From NCBI RefSeq assembly GCF_014596445.1, contig NZ_MECL01000048.1, positions 1 through 64,000 of the forward strand: a stretch of 64,000 nucleotides of DNA, in the 5' to 3' direction. Every line of letters begins with the position of its first letter. The first letter of the stretch is position 1. Made by a program: the position numbers and the translations under genes. Under the pieces are notes generated by a model. That model searched no databases. It saw only the letters and a list, made by a program, of their open reading frames with translations, and was not told where the DNA came from. The DNA comes from Streptomyces sp. CBMA29 (lineage in GTDB: Bacteria; Actinomycetota; Actinomycetes; Streptomycetales; Streptomycetaceae). Positions 36,553 to 46,083 of this stretch are shown one piece after another.

Positions 36553-37095
36553 TGGCTGAGGGGGTGGGGGTTCCTTCCGGCGAACCGCCCTCCGCCCCCG
36601 CCCCCCCCCGGGCCACAGCCGACCGCCCCCCTCCCCGGCCCCAAGCACAACCGACCTCCGCCACCCCCGCCCCCATGACCGGGCGACGGCCCGACGGGCT
36701 CCCCCCGCACCCCCCCAGTGGACGGTCGGTCGGGCATGGCCCGGCCCCCCCGTCTCTGCCCTCCGCCCAGCCCCCACGGGCGGGCGACCACCGCCAGCCT
36801 CAACCCCACCCCTCTCGGCCCCCCGCCGGACCCGGCTCCCGCCCACCCCCCTCCCTCCGCCCCCATGAGCGGGCGACGGCCGCCGGGCCCGGTCCCCGCC
36901 CACCCCCCTTCCTCCGCTCCCACGAGCGGATGACCGCCGCCGGGTCCGGCTCCCACCCACCCCCCTCCCGCCCGCCCCCACCGGGCAGGCGGACGCCGAC
37001 GTACCCGAGCCCACCCACCCCGCCTCCCCGCCCACCCCCACCGGACAGGCACCCGCCGCCGTACCCGAGCCCTCCCCCCCTCCCGGCCACCCCCA
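36553..37095. other. C-rich low-complexity DNA between inverted repeats
   Basis: About 540 bases dominated by CCCC and CACC runs on the plus strand (many CCACCCCC and GCCCCCAT GAGCGG-like units). Open frames here are extremely Pro/Arg/Ala-biased and not credible genes. No gene, RNA or mobile element was recognised. Strand asymmetry of C over G is extreme for the window. Confidence 0.75.
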
Positions 37096-37291
37096 CCGGA
37101 CAGGCGGACGCCGATGGACCCGGAGGGGACGGGGCGGGGTGCCCCCGCAGAAATACGTTGACAAGAAGGGTGCCGGATGCGCGGGGCCAGGTGTTACGGA
37201 TTTCGAGGAGGTACCCCGGGCCGGGACCGACCAGGCACAAGCGGCACCCGCAGACGGAAAAAGCACCCGCACGGGTGGGCGGGCGGGCAAA
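37096..37291. repeat. Right arm of a large inverted repeat
   Basis: Reverse complement of 36359-36552. It contains CGCAGAAATACGTTGACA, GTGTTACGGATTTCGAGGAG and GCACCCGCACGGGTGGGC, and ends about 115 bases before the mshA start, so it may be transcribed as the mshA leader. Confidence 0.9.
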
Positions 37292-37407
37292 AGAAACCAA
37301 GACACCAGCCAACCGCCAAGGTCACGCTTCGGCAACAAGGAAATGGAACCGCCAGTTCCGGCGTTCCCCATGGTTGACCGCGGGGGTACGGCCTTCGGAA
37401 GGAACGT

Positions 37408-38775
37408 ATGGTGACCCAGCAGACGCCGTCCCGGCTCGCCGCGCTGCGCGGCGCGCAGAAGCACAAGCACGCGCTGGGGATGAGGGGCCGCCGGGCCGGA
37501 GGCCGCCGCGTACGCCGAGTCGCCATGCTGAGCGTGCACACGTCACCGCTGCACCAGCCGGGCACCGGCGACGCGGGCGGCATGAACGTCTACATCGTGG
37601 AGTTGGCCAAGCGCCTCGCCGACCTGAACGTGGAGGTCGAGATCTTCACGCGGGCCACTACGGGGGCGCTGCCCCCGGCCGTAGAGCTGGCCCCCGGCGT
37701 GCTGGTGCGGCACGTGGACGCGGGCCCGTACGAGGGCCTGGCCAAGGAGGAGTTGCCCGCGCAGCTCTGCGCGTTCACGCACGGGGTGATGCAGGCGTGG
37801 GCGGGCCACCGCCCGGGTTACTACGACCTGGTGCACTCGCACTACTGGCTCTCGGGCCACGTCGGCTGGCTGGCGGCGCAGCGCTGGGGCGTGCCGCTGG
37901 TGCACGCCATGCACACCATGGCCAAGGTCAAGAACGCGGCGCTGGCCGAGGACGACTGTCCCGAACCCGCCGCGCGGGTGATCGGCGAGACGCAGGTCGT
38001 CGCGGCGGCCGACCGCCTGATCGCCAACACCGCCGAGGAAGCGGACGAGTTGGCGCGGCACTACGAGGCGACCGCCTCGAAGGTCGCGGTCGTGCACCCC
38101 GGCGTGAATCTGGACCGTTTCCGCCCGGAGCCGGGCCGCGCGGCGGCCCGCCGGCGCCTCGGGCTGCCGCAGGACGCGGTGATCCCGCTCTTCGCGGGCC
38201 GGATACAGCCGCTGAAGGCCCCCGACGTGCTGATCCGCGCCGTCGCGGTGCTGCTGGACGAGGACCCGACGCTGCGCGACCGCCTCCTCGTGCCGGTCGT
38301 CGGCGGCCCCAGCGGCAGCGGCCTGGCCAAGCCGGAGGCGCTGCACAAGCTGGCCGCGCGGCTCGGCGTGTCCGACGTCGTACGGTTCCAGCCGCCGGTG
38401 GACCAGGAGCGGCTCGCGGACTGGTACCGGGCGGCGACCGTTCTGGTCATGCCGTCGTACAACGAGTCCTTCGGGCTGGTCGCCATCGAGGCGCAGGCGT
38501 GCGGTACGCCGGTGATCGCGGCGGCCGTCGGCGGGCTGCCGGTCGCGGTGGCGGACGACCGCACCGGCTTCCTGGTACCGGGGCACGACCCCCGGGACTA
38601 CGCGCGGGTGCTGCGCCGCTTCGTCGACAACCCGGCGCTCGGCGACTCGCTGGGCGCGGCGGCGGCCCGGCACGCGCGGGAGTTCGGCTGGGGGAAGGCC
38701 GCGGCCGACACCACCGAGGTGTACGCGGCTGCGCAGGCCGACCACCGCCGTCACCTACGATCGGCGCATGGCTGA
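37408..38775 (+). CDS. mshA: D-inositol-3-phosphate glycosyltransferase, mycothiol synthesis
   Basis: 455 residues. GT4-type enzyme that transfers GlcNAc from UDP-GlcNAc to inositol 3-phosphate, first step of mycothiol synthesis. Motifs: [20 protein letters not shown] (N-terminal donor/acceptor loop), [27 protein letters not shown] and [20 protein letters not shown] (EX7E). The ATG at 37408 has GGAAGGAA upstream. The last 8 bases overlap the YbjN-type gene. Length and motifs are normal. Position upstream of gpmA and phoRP matches other Streptomyces. Confidence 0.95.
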   Translation: MVTQQTPSRLAALRGAQKHKHALGMRGRRAGGRRVRRVAMLSVHTSPLHQPGTGDAGGMNVYIVELAKRLADLNVEVEIFTRATTGALPPAVELAPGVLVRHVDAGPYEGLAKEELPAQLCAFTHGVMQAWAGHRPGYYDLVHSHYWLSGHVGWLAAQRWGVPLVHAMHTMAKVKNAALAEDDCPEPAARVIGETQVVAAADRLIANTAEEADELARHYEATASKVAVVHPGVNLDRFRPEPGRAAARRRLGLPQDAVIPLFAGRIQPLKAPDVLIRAVAVLLDEDPTLRDRLLVPVVGGPSGSGLAKPEALHKLAARLGVSDVVRFQPPVDQERLADWYRAATVLVMPSYNESFGLVAIEAQACGTPVIAAAVGGLPVAVADDRTGFLVPGHDPRDYARVLRRFVDNPALGDSLGAAAARHAREFGWGKAAADTTEVYAAAQADHRRHLRSAHG

Positions 38776-39307
38776 GGAGACCCCGGTGGACGCTGCGGAC
38801 GCCACCGACGACACGCCGCGGGCGCGAGCCGTCCGCGCGCTCGAACAGGCCCTGTGCGAAGCCGACTTGCCGTGGGAGTCGCCGCGCCCGGACACGTATG
38901 TCACCCAACTCCCGGGCACCCGCAAGCTCTCCACCACCTGCTCCTTCCTGGTCGGCGCCCACACCCTGTCGCTGAACGCCTTCGTCGTCCGCCACCCCGA
39001 CGAGAACCAGGAAGCCTTCTACCGCTGGCTGCTGGAGCGCAACCTCCGTCTGTACGGGGTGAGTTACGCCATCGACCGGCTCGGTGACGTCTACCTCAAC
39101 GGCCGCCTCCCGCTGGCCGCCGTCACGCCGGAAGAGGTCGACCGGCTGCTCGGCGCGGTCGTGGAGAACGCGGACGGCTCCTTCAACACGCTGCTGGAGC
39201 TGGGGTTCGCCACCTCCATCCGCAAGGAGTACGCGTGGCGGGTGTCGCGCGGCGAGTCCACCAGGAATCTGGACGCGTTCACTCACCTGACCGAAGGTCA
39301 GTCCTAA
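38768..39307 (+). CDS. YbjN-domain (type III secretion chaperone-like fold) protein
   Basis: 179 residues in the YbjN/T3SS-chaperone-like fold: [57 protein letters not shown] and [18 protein letters not shown]. The start ATG overlaps the end of mshA. The function is not established; the conserved coupling with mshA suggests a link to mycothiol or a chaperone-like role. Confidence 0.85.
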   Translation: MAEETPVDAADATDDTPRARAVRALEQALCEADLPWESPRPDTYVTQLPGTRKLSTTCSFLVGAHTLSLNAFVVRHPDENQEAFYRWLLERNLRLYGVSYAIDRLGDVYLNGRLPLAAVTPEEVDRLLGAVVENADGSFNTLLELGFATSIRKEYAWRVSRGESTRNLDAFTHLTEGQS

Positions 39308-39371
39308 GAATCACCGTACGGCCGAAGCATGGCGATGAGCCGCAGGAAGCTGCTGACCGCGAGCGTCCAGG

Positions 39372-40715
39372 TCACCTCGGCGCCCGGCCGCCGCGGGGAG
39401 CCGGGGTCTGGGCCGAGGTCTGGGCCGGGGCCGGGGCTTCGACCCCGGCCGTCACAGGGGCGCTGGGGAGAACCGGGGCGGCCGGGCGGCCGCGCAGCAG
39501 CAGGTAGTAACCGGCGCCCGCGAGCGTGCCGAGGACGGCGCAGCCCAGCCAGACGGTGTTACGGCCGAGCTGGTCGAGGGTGACGCCGCCGGCCAGGGGA
39601 CCGGCGAAGGCGGCGGCGGACCAGGACAGGGTGTACATGCCCTGGTAGCGGCCACGGGCGGTGGCCGGGGCGAGGTCGGCGACCACGGACATCGAGGCAG
39701 GGGCGTGCACGATCTCGCCGAGGGTCCATACGACGACGGTCAGCGAGTAGAGGGCGACCGAGCCCGCGAGGACGGTCAGGCCGAAGCCCCAGGCCATCAG
39801 CAGTGAACCGACGCCCAGCAGCGCCGCGTTGCCGTACCGCCGTACCAGCCGGGTGACGGGGATCTGGAGCAGCACGATCACCAGGCCGTTGATGGCGATG
39901 ACGACACCGAACTGGCGGGCGGACAGGCCGTGCGCGCCCATGTCGACGGCGAGCGTGGAGTTGGCCTGGTTCATCACCGAGCCGAGCAGGAAGGTCAGAC
40001 CGACCAGAGCCATGAAGCGCTGGTCGCGCAGGACGTCGGACAGGCGGATGTCGGCGGACCCTACGTCGGCGGCCTCGCCGGGCCGTGCCTTCGCCTTCCC
40101 CGTCACGCGCGTCACCTTCGCCGTCACCGGCAGCGTCTCCTGCGCCTTCACGTACACGACCACCGCGCACAGCACGGTCGTCAGCGCGTCGCCGACGAAC
40201 AGCCACACGTACCCCTCGGAGGCGATGAAGCCCGCGGCGGCGGCCGAGACGCCGAAGCCGATGTTGATCGCCCAGTAGTTGAGGGAGAAGGCGCGCACCC
40301 GGTCCTTCGGGGGTACGAGGTCGGCGATCATCGCGGAGAGCGCGGGCCGGGAGGCGCTGCTGGTCAGGCCGACGAGGGTGGCGACGGCGGCGATGGCCAG
40401 CGGGTTGGTGACGAAGCCGAGCACCGCGGTGGTGGCGGCGGCGCCGAGCTGGGTGGCGAGCAGCGTGGGGCGGCGGCCGATCCGGTCGGCCAGGACCCCG
40501 CCGAGCACCGCGCCTGCGGCGCCGCCGAGCCCGAACAGGGCCGCGACCAGGCCCGCGTACGAGGCGGAGTAGCCGCGCTGCACGGTGAGATAGAGGGCGA
40601 GGAACGTCACGACGAAGCCGCCGAGGCGGTTCACCAGGGTGCTGGTCCACAGCCACCAGAACTGGCGGGGAAGACCGCTCACCGTCTCCCGTACCGCCCG
40701 ACTGAACGCCGTCAC
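39372..40715 (-). CDS. MFS transporter, 12-TMS
   Basis: 447 residues with twelve hydrophobic segments. Motif A is GVLADRIGRRPTLLATQL; GLTSSASRPALSAMIADLVP and LNYWAINIGFGVSAAAAGFI lie in helices 4 and 5; a repeated TK-V-T region (PVTAKVTRVTGKAKARPGEA) forms the central loop. A Pro/Ala-rich tail follows the last helix. GTG start at 40715 with AAGGGGG upstream. It is divergent to gpmA. Substrate unknown; multidrug-like MFS. Confidence 0.87.
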   Translation of the reverse strand: MTAFSRAVRETVSGLPRQFWWLWTSTLVNRLGGFVVTFLALYLTVQRGYSASYAGLVAALFGLGGAAGAVLGGVLADRIGRRPTLLATQLGAAATTAVLGFVTNPLAIAAVATLVGLTSSASRPALSAMIADLVPPKDRVRAFSLNYWAINIGFGVSAAAAGFIASEGYVWLFVGDALTTVLCAVVVYVKAQETLPVTAKVTRVTGKAKARPGEAADVGSADIRLSDVLRDQRFMALVGLTFLLGSVMNQANSTLAVDMGAHGLSARQFGVVIAINGLVIVLLQIPVTRLVRRYGNAALLGVGSLLMAWGFGLTVLAGSVALYSLTVVVWTLGEIVHAPASMSVVADLAPATARGRYQGMYTLSWSAAAFAGPLAGGVTLDQLGRNTVWLGCAVLGTLAGAGYYLLLRGRPAAPVLPSAPVTAGVEAPAPAQTSAQTPAPRGGRAPR

Positions 40716-40807
40716 CGCGCCCCCTTTGTGTAATGACCTCTACCGGCTTGAGAATATTACAGAGGGCGGTCGGGTGACGCCAGGGGATTTCTATTAGGCT
40801 CGGGACC

Positions 40808-41566
40808 ATGGCTGCTGCTCCGTACCAACTGATCCTGCTCCGTCACGGCGAGAGCGAGTGGAACGCGAAGAACCTGTTCACCGGCTGGGTGGACGTCAAT
40901 CTCAACGACAAGGGTGAGAAGGAGGCGGTCCGGGGCGGCGAGCTGCTCAAGGACGCCGGTCTCCTCCCCGACGTGGTGCACACCTCCCTCCAGAAGCGCG
41001 CGATCCGCACCGCGCAGCTCTCCCTGGAGGCCGCCGACCGCCACTGGGTGCCCGTCCACCGCTCCTGGCGGCTCAACGAGCGGCACTACGGCGCGCTCCA
41101 GGGCAAGGACAAGGCGCAGACCCTCGCCGAATTCGGCGAGGAGCAGTTCATGCTGTGGCGCCGCTCGTACGACACCCCGCCGCCGCCCCTGGAGGACGGC
41201 GCCGAGTTCTCGCAGAGCGGCGACGCGCGGTACGCGGACATCCCGCCGGAGCTGCGTCCGCGCACCGAGTGCCTCAAGGACGTCGTCCTGCGCATGCTCC
41301 CGTACTGGTACGACGGCATCGTCCCCGACCTGCTCGCGGGCCGCACCGTCCTGGTCGCCGCGCACGGCAACTCCCTGCGCGCCCTGGTCAAGCACCTCGA
41401 CGGCGTCTCCGACGCCGACATCGCCGGCCTCAACATCCCCACCGGCATTCCCCTGTCCTACCAGCTCGACGCCTCCTTCCGCCCCCTCAACCCGGGCGGC
41501 ACCTACCTCGACCCCGACGCCGCCGCAGCCGCCATCGAGGCGGTCAAGAACCAGGGCAAGAAGTAA
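40808..41566 (+). CDS. gpmA: 2,3-bisphosphoglycerate-dependent phosphoglycerate mutase
   Basis: 252 residues. Converts 3- to 2-phosphoglycerate in glycolysis. The phosphohistidine is in [10 protein letters not shown], substrate-binding motifs are [15 protein letters not shown] and [12 protein letters not shown], and the second His is in [14 protein letters not shown]. Complete in length. The ATG at 40808 gives [12 protein letters not shown] strong terminator follows directly. Functionally separate from its phosphate-regulation neighbours, although the order is conserved. Confidence 0.96.
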   Translation: MAAAPYQLILLRHGESEWNAKNLFTGWVDVNLNDKGEKEAVRGGELLKDAGLLPDVVHTSLQKRAIRTAQLSLEAADRHWVPVHRSWRLNERHYGALQGKDKAQTLAEFGEEQFMLWRRSYDTPPPPLEDGAEFSQSGDARYADIPPELRPRTECLKDVVLRMLPYWYDGIVPDLLAGRTVLVAAHGNSLRALVKHLDGVSDADIAGLNIPTGIPLSYQLDASFRPLNPGGTYLDPDAAAAAIEAVKNQGKK

Positions 41567-41585
41567 CGGTCCTGCTCGCGCACAC

Positions 41586-41626
41586 AAAGCCCCCCGCCCA
41601 CGTGACCTCCGTGGGCGGGGGGCTTT
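41586..41626 (+). terminator. Intrinsic terminator after gpmA
   Basis: Perfect 17-bp stem AAAGCCCCCCGCCCACG / CGTGGGCGGGGGGCTTT with a 7-base loop, 20 bases after the gpmA stop. AAA and TTT at the ends make it work for both strands, also serving the convergent surface-protein gene. Confidence 0.9.
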
Positions 41627-41671
41627 GCGGCGCCCGGGGGCCGGGGGCGCCTGGTCGGGGGGTGGGGGCGG

Positions 41672-43222
41672 TCAGGGGTGGGGGCGTCGGCGGCGGAAGG
41701 TGAGGAAGGCGGCGGCGCCGAGGGTGAGGGCGGCGGCTGAGGCCGCGGTGATCAGGGCGACCGGCGCGGAGCCGGTGGAGGCGAGGTTGCCGGTGGCCGG
41801 GGCGGTGCCGCTCGCGGTCGGAGCGCTCGTGGGGCTCGGGGAGCCCGTACCGCCGCCCGTGCCCGCGCCCGTGCCCGCGCGGGGACTCGATGTCGGGGAG
41901 GCGCTGCCGCTGGGACCGCCGGTGACCGTCACCGTGATCGCGGCCGTGTCGTTCGACGGCACCGGATCGGCGGGCGGGCTGGCGACGTTCAGCTTGTAGG
42001 AGACCTTGCCGGGCCGGACGACCCGCTGGTCCACGTGGAAGGTGAAGTCGAGGGCGGTCGAGGTGCCGGGCGCCGACGTGTCGTCGTGGATCCAGCACTC
42101 GAAGCGGACGGCGTCCCTGTCCTCCGGATACCGGGTGCCGTGGGCGTCGATGCCCTCGCAGTCGTGCGGGAAGTACACCGGGTGCGTCCCCTTGGGCACC
42201 TCGACGTACACCACGGCGAAGATCCAGCCGGAGACCGTGGCGGGTCCGTTGTTGGTGAGGGTGACCCGCGCCTTGACGTTCGCGCCGACCGGGCCCGACA
42301 CATGGGCGCCGGTGACCTGGAAGTCGGCCGTGGTGGCGACGTGCACCGCGATCGAGGAGCTGACCGAGAAGTGGTCGGGCACCGGCGCCCTGCCGGGACC
42401 GGGGGAGACCAGCGACGTGGTCTCGATGGTGATCCGCTCGTTGGACGCGGTGTCCAGGGCGTGGACGCGCAACGGCGGCAGGGCGGTGGCGCTCGCCCCC
42501 GCCGCCAGCTTCTCCGTATACGTACAGGTCGCGTGGTCCTCGCCCTCGCGCGTCGTGGCGTACGTACACGCCGGGTCCTTCACCAGCTTCAGGCCGGGGC
42601 TCGCGACGAGGTCGAGCCGGAAACCGTCGGCGGCATCGAGCCCGCGGTTGTGCGCGGTGAGCGGTACGGAGAAGGTGTCGCCGGGCTTTACGCCGGTGGG
42701 GTTCTGCCCCTGGGCGAGGACGTCGGACGAGGTGCCGACCTTCACCTCGGTACTGGCCGGGGTCGCCGCGACCCCGCCCCACGTACCGGTGTACGTGATG
42801 ACGTGCGCCGGGCCGCCCTGGAGACCGCCCTGCGCGAAGAGGTTGAACCGGACGGTGTCGCTGCCGTCCGCCTTGTCGTGCGGCACCGTGCACACCGCGA
42901 TGTTCGGCCGCTCGCTCTTCTGCGCGCACGGCGGATTGAGGAAGGTGACGTCCGCGACGCCGGTCAGGTCGCCGAAGTCGACGGTGATCGTCCGCGGGCC
43001 CGTGGGGTGGCCGGGGCGGTCCTTGCCGAAGCCGATGGCGACCTTGGTGACACCGTCGGGACCCGCCGCCACCTTGGGCGGCAACGTCACCGACGCGGTG
43101 GCGGAAATGGCCGGCGGGTCGGCCGCGACGGCCGGAGCGGCGGCGCTGACGGCACCCGCGAGGAGGAGAGGGAGCGCGGCGGCGAGCGCCGCGAAGCGCC
43201 ATCTGTGACTGACGATCTCCAT
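41672..43222 (-). CDS. LAXTG sortase-anchored surface protein with repeated Ig/DUF11-like domains
   Basis: 516 residues. Signal peptide (RWRFAALAAALPLLLAGAVS, cleavage near AVAADPP). The body has beta-rich repeat domains (TFSVPLTAHNRGLDAADGFR, ARVTLTNNGPATVSGWIF, AITVTVTGG) similar to DUF11/CARDB modules, then a Ser/Thr/Pro/Gly wall-spanning region. The C-terminus is NLASTGSAP, a class E sortase signal (LAXTG), followed by a hydrophobic helix and FRRRRPHP. It would be covalently wall-attached. The ATG at 43222 is the one preceding the signal peptide. Converges with gpmA. Confidence 0.87.
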   Translation of the reverse strand: MEIVSHRWRFAALAAALPLLLAGAVSAAAPAVAADPPAISATASVTLPPKVAAGPDGVTKVAIGFGKDRPGHPTGPRTITVDFGDLTGVADVTFLNPPCAQKSERPNIAVCTVPHDKADGSDTVRFNLFAQGGLQGGPAHVITYTGTWGGVAATPASTEVKVGTSSDVLAQGQNPTGVKPGDTFSVPLTAHNRGLDAADGFRLDLVASPGLKLVKDPACTYATTREGEDHATCTYTEKLAAGASATALPPLRVHALDTASNERITIETTSLVSPGPGRAPVPDHFSVSSSIAVHVATTADFQVTGAHVSGPVGANVKARVTLTNNGPATVSGWIFAVVYVEVPKGTHPVYFPHDCEGIDAHGTRYPEDRDAVRFECWIHDDTSAPGTSTALDFTFHVDQRVVRPGKVSYKLNVASPPADPVPSNDTAAITVTVTGGPSGSASPTSSPRAGTGAGTGGGTGSPSPTSAPTASGTAPATGNLASTGSAPVALITAASAAALTLGAAAFLTFRRRRPHP

Positions 43223-43468
43223 GAGCAAGTACGCCTCTCCCCATCGGAGTTGACCACCGGTCCGATCCGGGACCGCACGGTTGTGGGGAGGTAGACACGT
43301 GATGAAGCGCAAGGGTTGTAGAGGTGTCCCGCAGACGCAGGACGCGTACGTCTCCCGCGTCAGGACATGACGACGGCCCGCGTCCGTCAGGAAGCGCGGG
43401 CCGTCGTCCGTGTGAACGGTTGGTGCGACGGGACAGTACGGATCAGACGAGTCGGGACGGATGGGGCG

Positions 43469-43642
43469 TCAGCCGGTGCAGCCTCCGCACTGGCAGGCGC
43501 CACCGGACTGGCAGCCGCAGCCGCACCCCGAGCCGCAGCCGCACGCGGCGACCAGCGGCAGCGGGGTCCGCAGCGGCTGCGGGGCGTGGTCGGAAGACGG
43601 CTGGTCGCGTACGGGAGTTGGCGTGACGGGGGATTCCTGCAT
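43469..43642 (-). CDS. mtpA: Cysteine-rich metallothionein-like peptide MtpA
   Basis: 57 residues. The C-terminal 25 hold nine cysteines in Cys-Gly patterns (ACGCGSGCGCGCQ, ACQCGGCTG), typical of metal-thiolate clusters. A gene called mtpA (metallothionein-like) next to phoU is known in S. lividans/coelicolor and linked to PhoP. The ATG at 43642 has GAGGAGGG 7 bases upstream. A single PHO-like half-site GTTCAC lies 33 bases before the start. A RiPP precursor is a weaker alternative because no modifying enzyme is adjacent. Confidence 0.75.
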   Translation of the reverse strand: MQESPVTPTPVRDQPSSDHAPQPLRTPLPLVAACGCGSGCGCGCQSGGACQCGGCTG

Positions 43643-43855
43643 CAGTACACCCTCCTCAGGCTTGCCTACCACCAGTGAACTCCGCGCCGGCCGCACCCTT
43701 CAATAGCGCACCCCCGGCGCACGAGCGCACTCCGGCCTCCCCCGAATGCCTTACGCGCCCTACGCGCGGCGGCCGATCCGCGCGTCGCGAAAGACCTCCG
43801 TGCCGCCACCGACCCGCGACGCACCGCCCAAGCCCCCCGCCCCCGCCGGACGGCG

Positions 43856-44539
43856 TTACGCGCCCTCCACCGCCGACGGCGTCTGCGGCGTCATCTCGTC
43901 CGCGTGCTCACCGGTGACCAGGTAGACGACGCGCTTGGCGACCGACACGGCGTGGTCGGCGAAGCGCTCGTAGTAGCGGCCGACCAGCGTCACGTCCACG
44001 GCCGTCTCGATGCCGTGCTTCCAGCGGTCGTCCAGCAGGTGCTGGAAGAGCGTGCGGTGCAGCTCGTCCATGCGGTCGTCGTCCGCTTCGAGCTGGAGCG
44101 CGTCGTCCACGTCCTTGCTGATGATGACCTCGCCGGCCTTGGCGACCAGGCGCTGCGCGAGCTGGCCCATCTCCAGGATGGTGGCGTGCAGGTCGCGCGG
44201 CACGGCCGACTCGGGGAAGCGCAGGCGGGCCAGCTTGGCCACGTGGCGGGCGAGGTCGCCGGACCGCTCCAGGTCCGCGCTCATCCGCAGCGACGTGACC
44301 ACGATCCGCAGGTCGGTGGCGACCGGCTGCTGCCGGGCCAGCAGGGTGATCGCCCGGTTCTCCAGCTCCCGCTGGATCTCGTCGACCTTCTCGTCGGCGG
44401 CGATGACGCTCTCCGCGACCTTCAGGTCCGCGTCGAGCAGCGCGGTGGTGGCGCGGCCGATCGCGGAGCCGACGAGCCGGGCCATCTCGACCAGACCGTC
44501 ACCGATCGAGTCCAGCTCCTCGTGATATGCGTCCCGCAT
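43856..44539 (-). CDS. phoU: Phosphate-specific signalling regulator PhoU
   Basis: 227 residues, two three-helix PhoU repeats: MRDAYHEELDSIGDGLVEMA, ADEKVDEIQRELENRAITLL, LRMSADLERSGDLARHVAKL and GRYYERFADHAVSVAKRV. The E/D metal-binding motifs ExxxDxx are in place. Moderates phosphate signalling through PhoR. The ATG at 44539 has GGAAGGAAAG upstream. Divergent to phoR; PHO boxes in the shared region (44616-44648) indicate PhoP control. Confidence 0.95.
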   Translation of the reverse strand: MRDAYHEELDSIGDGLVEMARLVGSAIGRATTALLDADLKVAESVIAADEKVDEIQRELENRAITLLARQQPVATDLRIVVTSLRMSADLERSGDLARHVAKLARLRFPESAVPRDLHATILEMGQLAQRLVAKAGEVIISKDVDDALQLEADDDRMDELHRTLFQHLLDDRWKHGIETAVDVTLVGRYYERFADHAVSVAKRVVYLVTGEHADEMTPQTPSAVEGA

Positions 44540-44615
44540 CGCTTTCCTTCCGTCCGAACAGAGGTTTCTCCTCCACGCTGCCACGCTGATGGGCGTACGC
44601 GTACCGACCGCACAC

Positions 44616-44648
44616 CCTGAGTGAACCACTCCCCACGTGAAGGTGAAC
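44616..44648 (-). promoter_or_regulatory. PHO box, three 11-bp direct repeat units
   Basis: On the minus strand, three consecutive 11-base units start GTTCACCTTCA, CGTGGGGAGTG and GTTCACTCAGG. The outer two match the PHO core GTTCACC; the middle one is degenerate. They lie between divergent phoU and phoR and read in the phoU direction, the expected PhoP-binding arrangement. Confidence 0.8.
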
Positions 44649-44721
44649 TCTTGGCAACGAGCATCCGAGAGGTAGCTTCCGGGGTTGTGAATCGCTTGCG
44701 CGACCCACCTAACCTGGGGCT

Positions 44722-46083
44722 ATGGACGTGAACGCGGCAGTCGCCGCAGCCAGTGCGATAGCCGGTCTGCTGACCGGCGTGATCGCCGTGCTCGCGTTCC
44801 GCTGGAGCGAGCGGGAACAGGCCCGCCCCACCCGTACGGCCATGCGGCCCGACAATGTGACCGGCGCGCTGCCGCCGGGTGTGGACACCGTCCTTTCGGT
44901 CCTGCGGTCCTCCGCCGTCGTCCTGGACGAGGGCGACACGGTGGTCAAGGCCAGCTCGGCGGCGTACGCCCTCGGGCTGGTACGCGGCGGCCGGCTGGCC
45001 GTCGACCAGATGCTCCAGATGGCCCGCGAGACCCGGCGGGACGGCGAGATACGGCAGGTGGAACTGGACCTGCCGCGCCGCGGTGTGAGCCGCGGCGAAG
45101 GTCTCGCGGTCTCGGCCCGGGTCGCCCCGCTGGGCTCCCGGCTGGTGCTGCTGCTGGTCGAGGACCTCACCGAGGCCCGGCGGATCGAGGCGGTCCGCCG
45201 TGACTTCGTGGCGAATGTCAGCCACGAACTGAAGACCCCCGTGGGGGCGCTCTCCCTGCTGTCGGAGGCCGTCATGGACGCCTCGGACGACCCCGAGGCG
45301 GTCATCCGCTTCGCGGGCCGGATGCAGATCGAGGCCACCCGGCTGACCAGCCTGGTCCAGGAGATCATCGACCTCTCCCGGGTCCAGGACGACGACCTGC
45401 TCGACGACGCCGAGCCGGTGGCCGTGGACGACCTCGTCGCCGAGGCCGTCGACCGCTGCCGTCACCAGGCCAACACCAAACAGATCACCATGGCTACCGG
45501 AACCACCCCTGACCTGCACATATGGGGAAACCGGGGCCAGCTCGCCGCCGCCCTCGGCAATCTCGTCGAGAACGCCGTCAACTACAGTCCGGCCCGTACG
45601 CGGGTCGGCATAGCGGGGCGCAGGATCAACGCACCCGGCGGGGACCTCATTGAGATCTCCGTCACCGACCAGGGCATCGGCCTTTCCGAGAAGGACCGCG
45701 ACCGGGTCTTCGAGCGCTTCTACCGGGTCGACCCGGCGCGCTCGCGGGCCACCGGCGGCACCGGGCTCGGGCTGTCCATCGTCAAACACGTGGCCGCCTC
45801 GCACGGCGGGGAGGTCACCGTGTGGAGCGCCGAGGGTCAGGGCTCCACCTTCACACTGCGGCTTCCCGAAGCCGGGATCGCCCGCGACCGCTCACTGCCG
45901 CCCGGCACCGATCCCGTGGCCGAGGCGGACGCGGACCCCGATTCCGACTCCGATCCCGACGACTCCGACTCCGACCGCGACTCCGATCTCGATTCCGACC
46001 AGGAGTCGCTGGACGAGCCGTCGGACGAACAGCTCTTCCGCTCTCTCCCCGAACACATCCCCGCCCCGGAGGTCCTTCCGTGA
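44722..46083 (+). CDS. phoR: Sensor histidine kinase PhoR (SenX3-type)
   Basis: 453 residues. One N-terminal membrane segment (AVAAASAIAGLLTGVIAVLA), a PAS-like region, then HisKA with the phosphorylated His in FVANVSHELKTPVGALSL. ATPase boxes are NLVENAVNYSP (N), ISVTDQGIGLSEKD (G1), RFYRVDPARS and GGTGLGLSIVKHVA (G2). It phosphorylates PhoP under phosphate limitation. The C-terminus carries an acidic Asp-Ser tail (SDSDPDDSDSDRDSD) that many homologues lack. Stop overlaps phoP start as GTGA. Confidence 0.95.
   Translation: MDVNAAVAAASAIAGLLTGVIAVLAFRWSEREQARPTRTAMRPDNVTGALPPGVDTVLSVLRSSAVVLDEGDTVVKASSAAYALGLVRGGRLAVDQMLQMARETRRDGEIRQVELDLPRRGVSRGEGLAVSARVAPLGSRLVLLLVEDLTEARRIEAVRRDFVANVSHELKTPVGALSLLSEAVMDASDDPEAVIRFAGRMQIEATRLTSLVQEIIDLSRVQDDDLLDDAEPVAVDDLVAEAVDRCRHQANTKQITMATGTTPDLHIWGNRGQLAAALGNLVENAVNYSPARTRVGIAGRRINAPGGDLIEISVTDQGIGLSEKDRDRVFERFYRVDPARSRATGGTGLGLSIVKHVAASHGGEVTVWSAEGQGSTFTLRLPEAGIARDRSLPPGTDPVAEADADPDSDSDPDDSDSDRDSDLDSDQESLDEPSDEQLFRSLPEHIPAPEVLP

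Noticed and set aside
36359..37291. Insertion sequence or transposon
   Set aside because: No transposase frame between the arms, and no target duplication seen.
36552..38975. 807-residue open frame across the C-rich region and mshA
   Set aside because: Proline/arginine-rich shadow; mshA in another frame carries all conserved motifs.
43469..43642. Cys-rich peptide as a RiPP precursor
   Set aside because: No modifying enzymes nearby; position and Cys-Gly pattern fit MtpA metallothionein.
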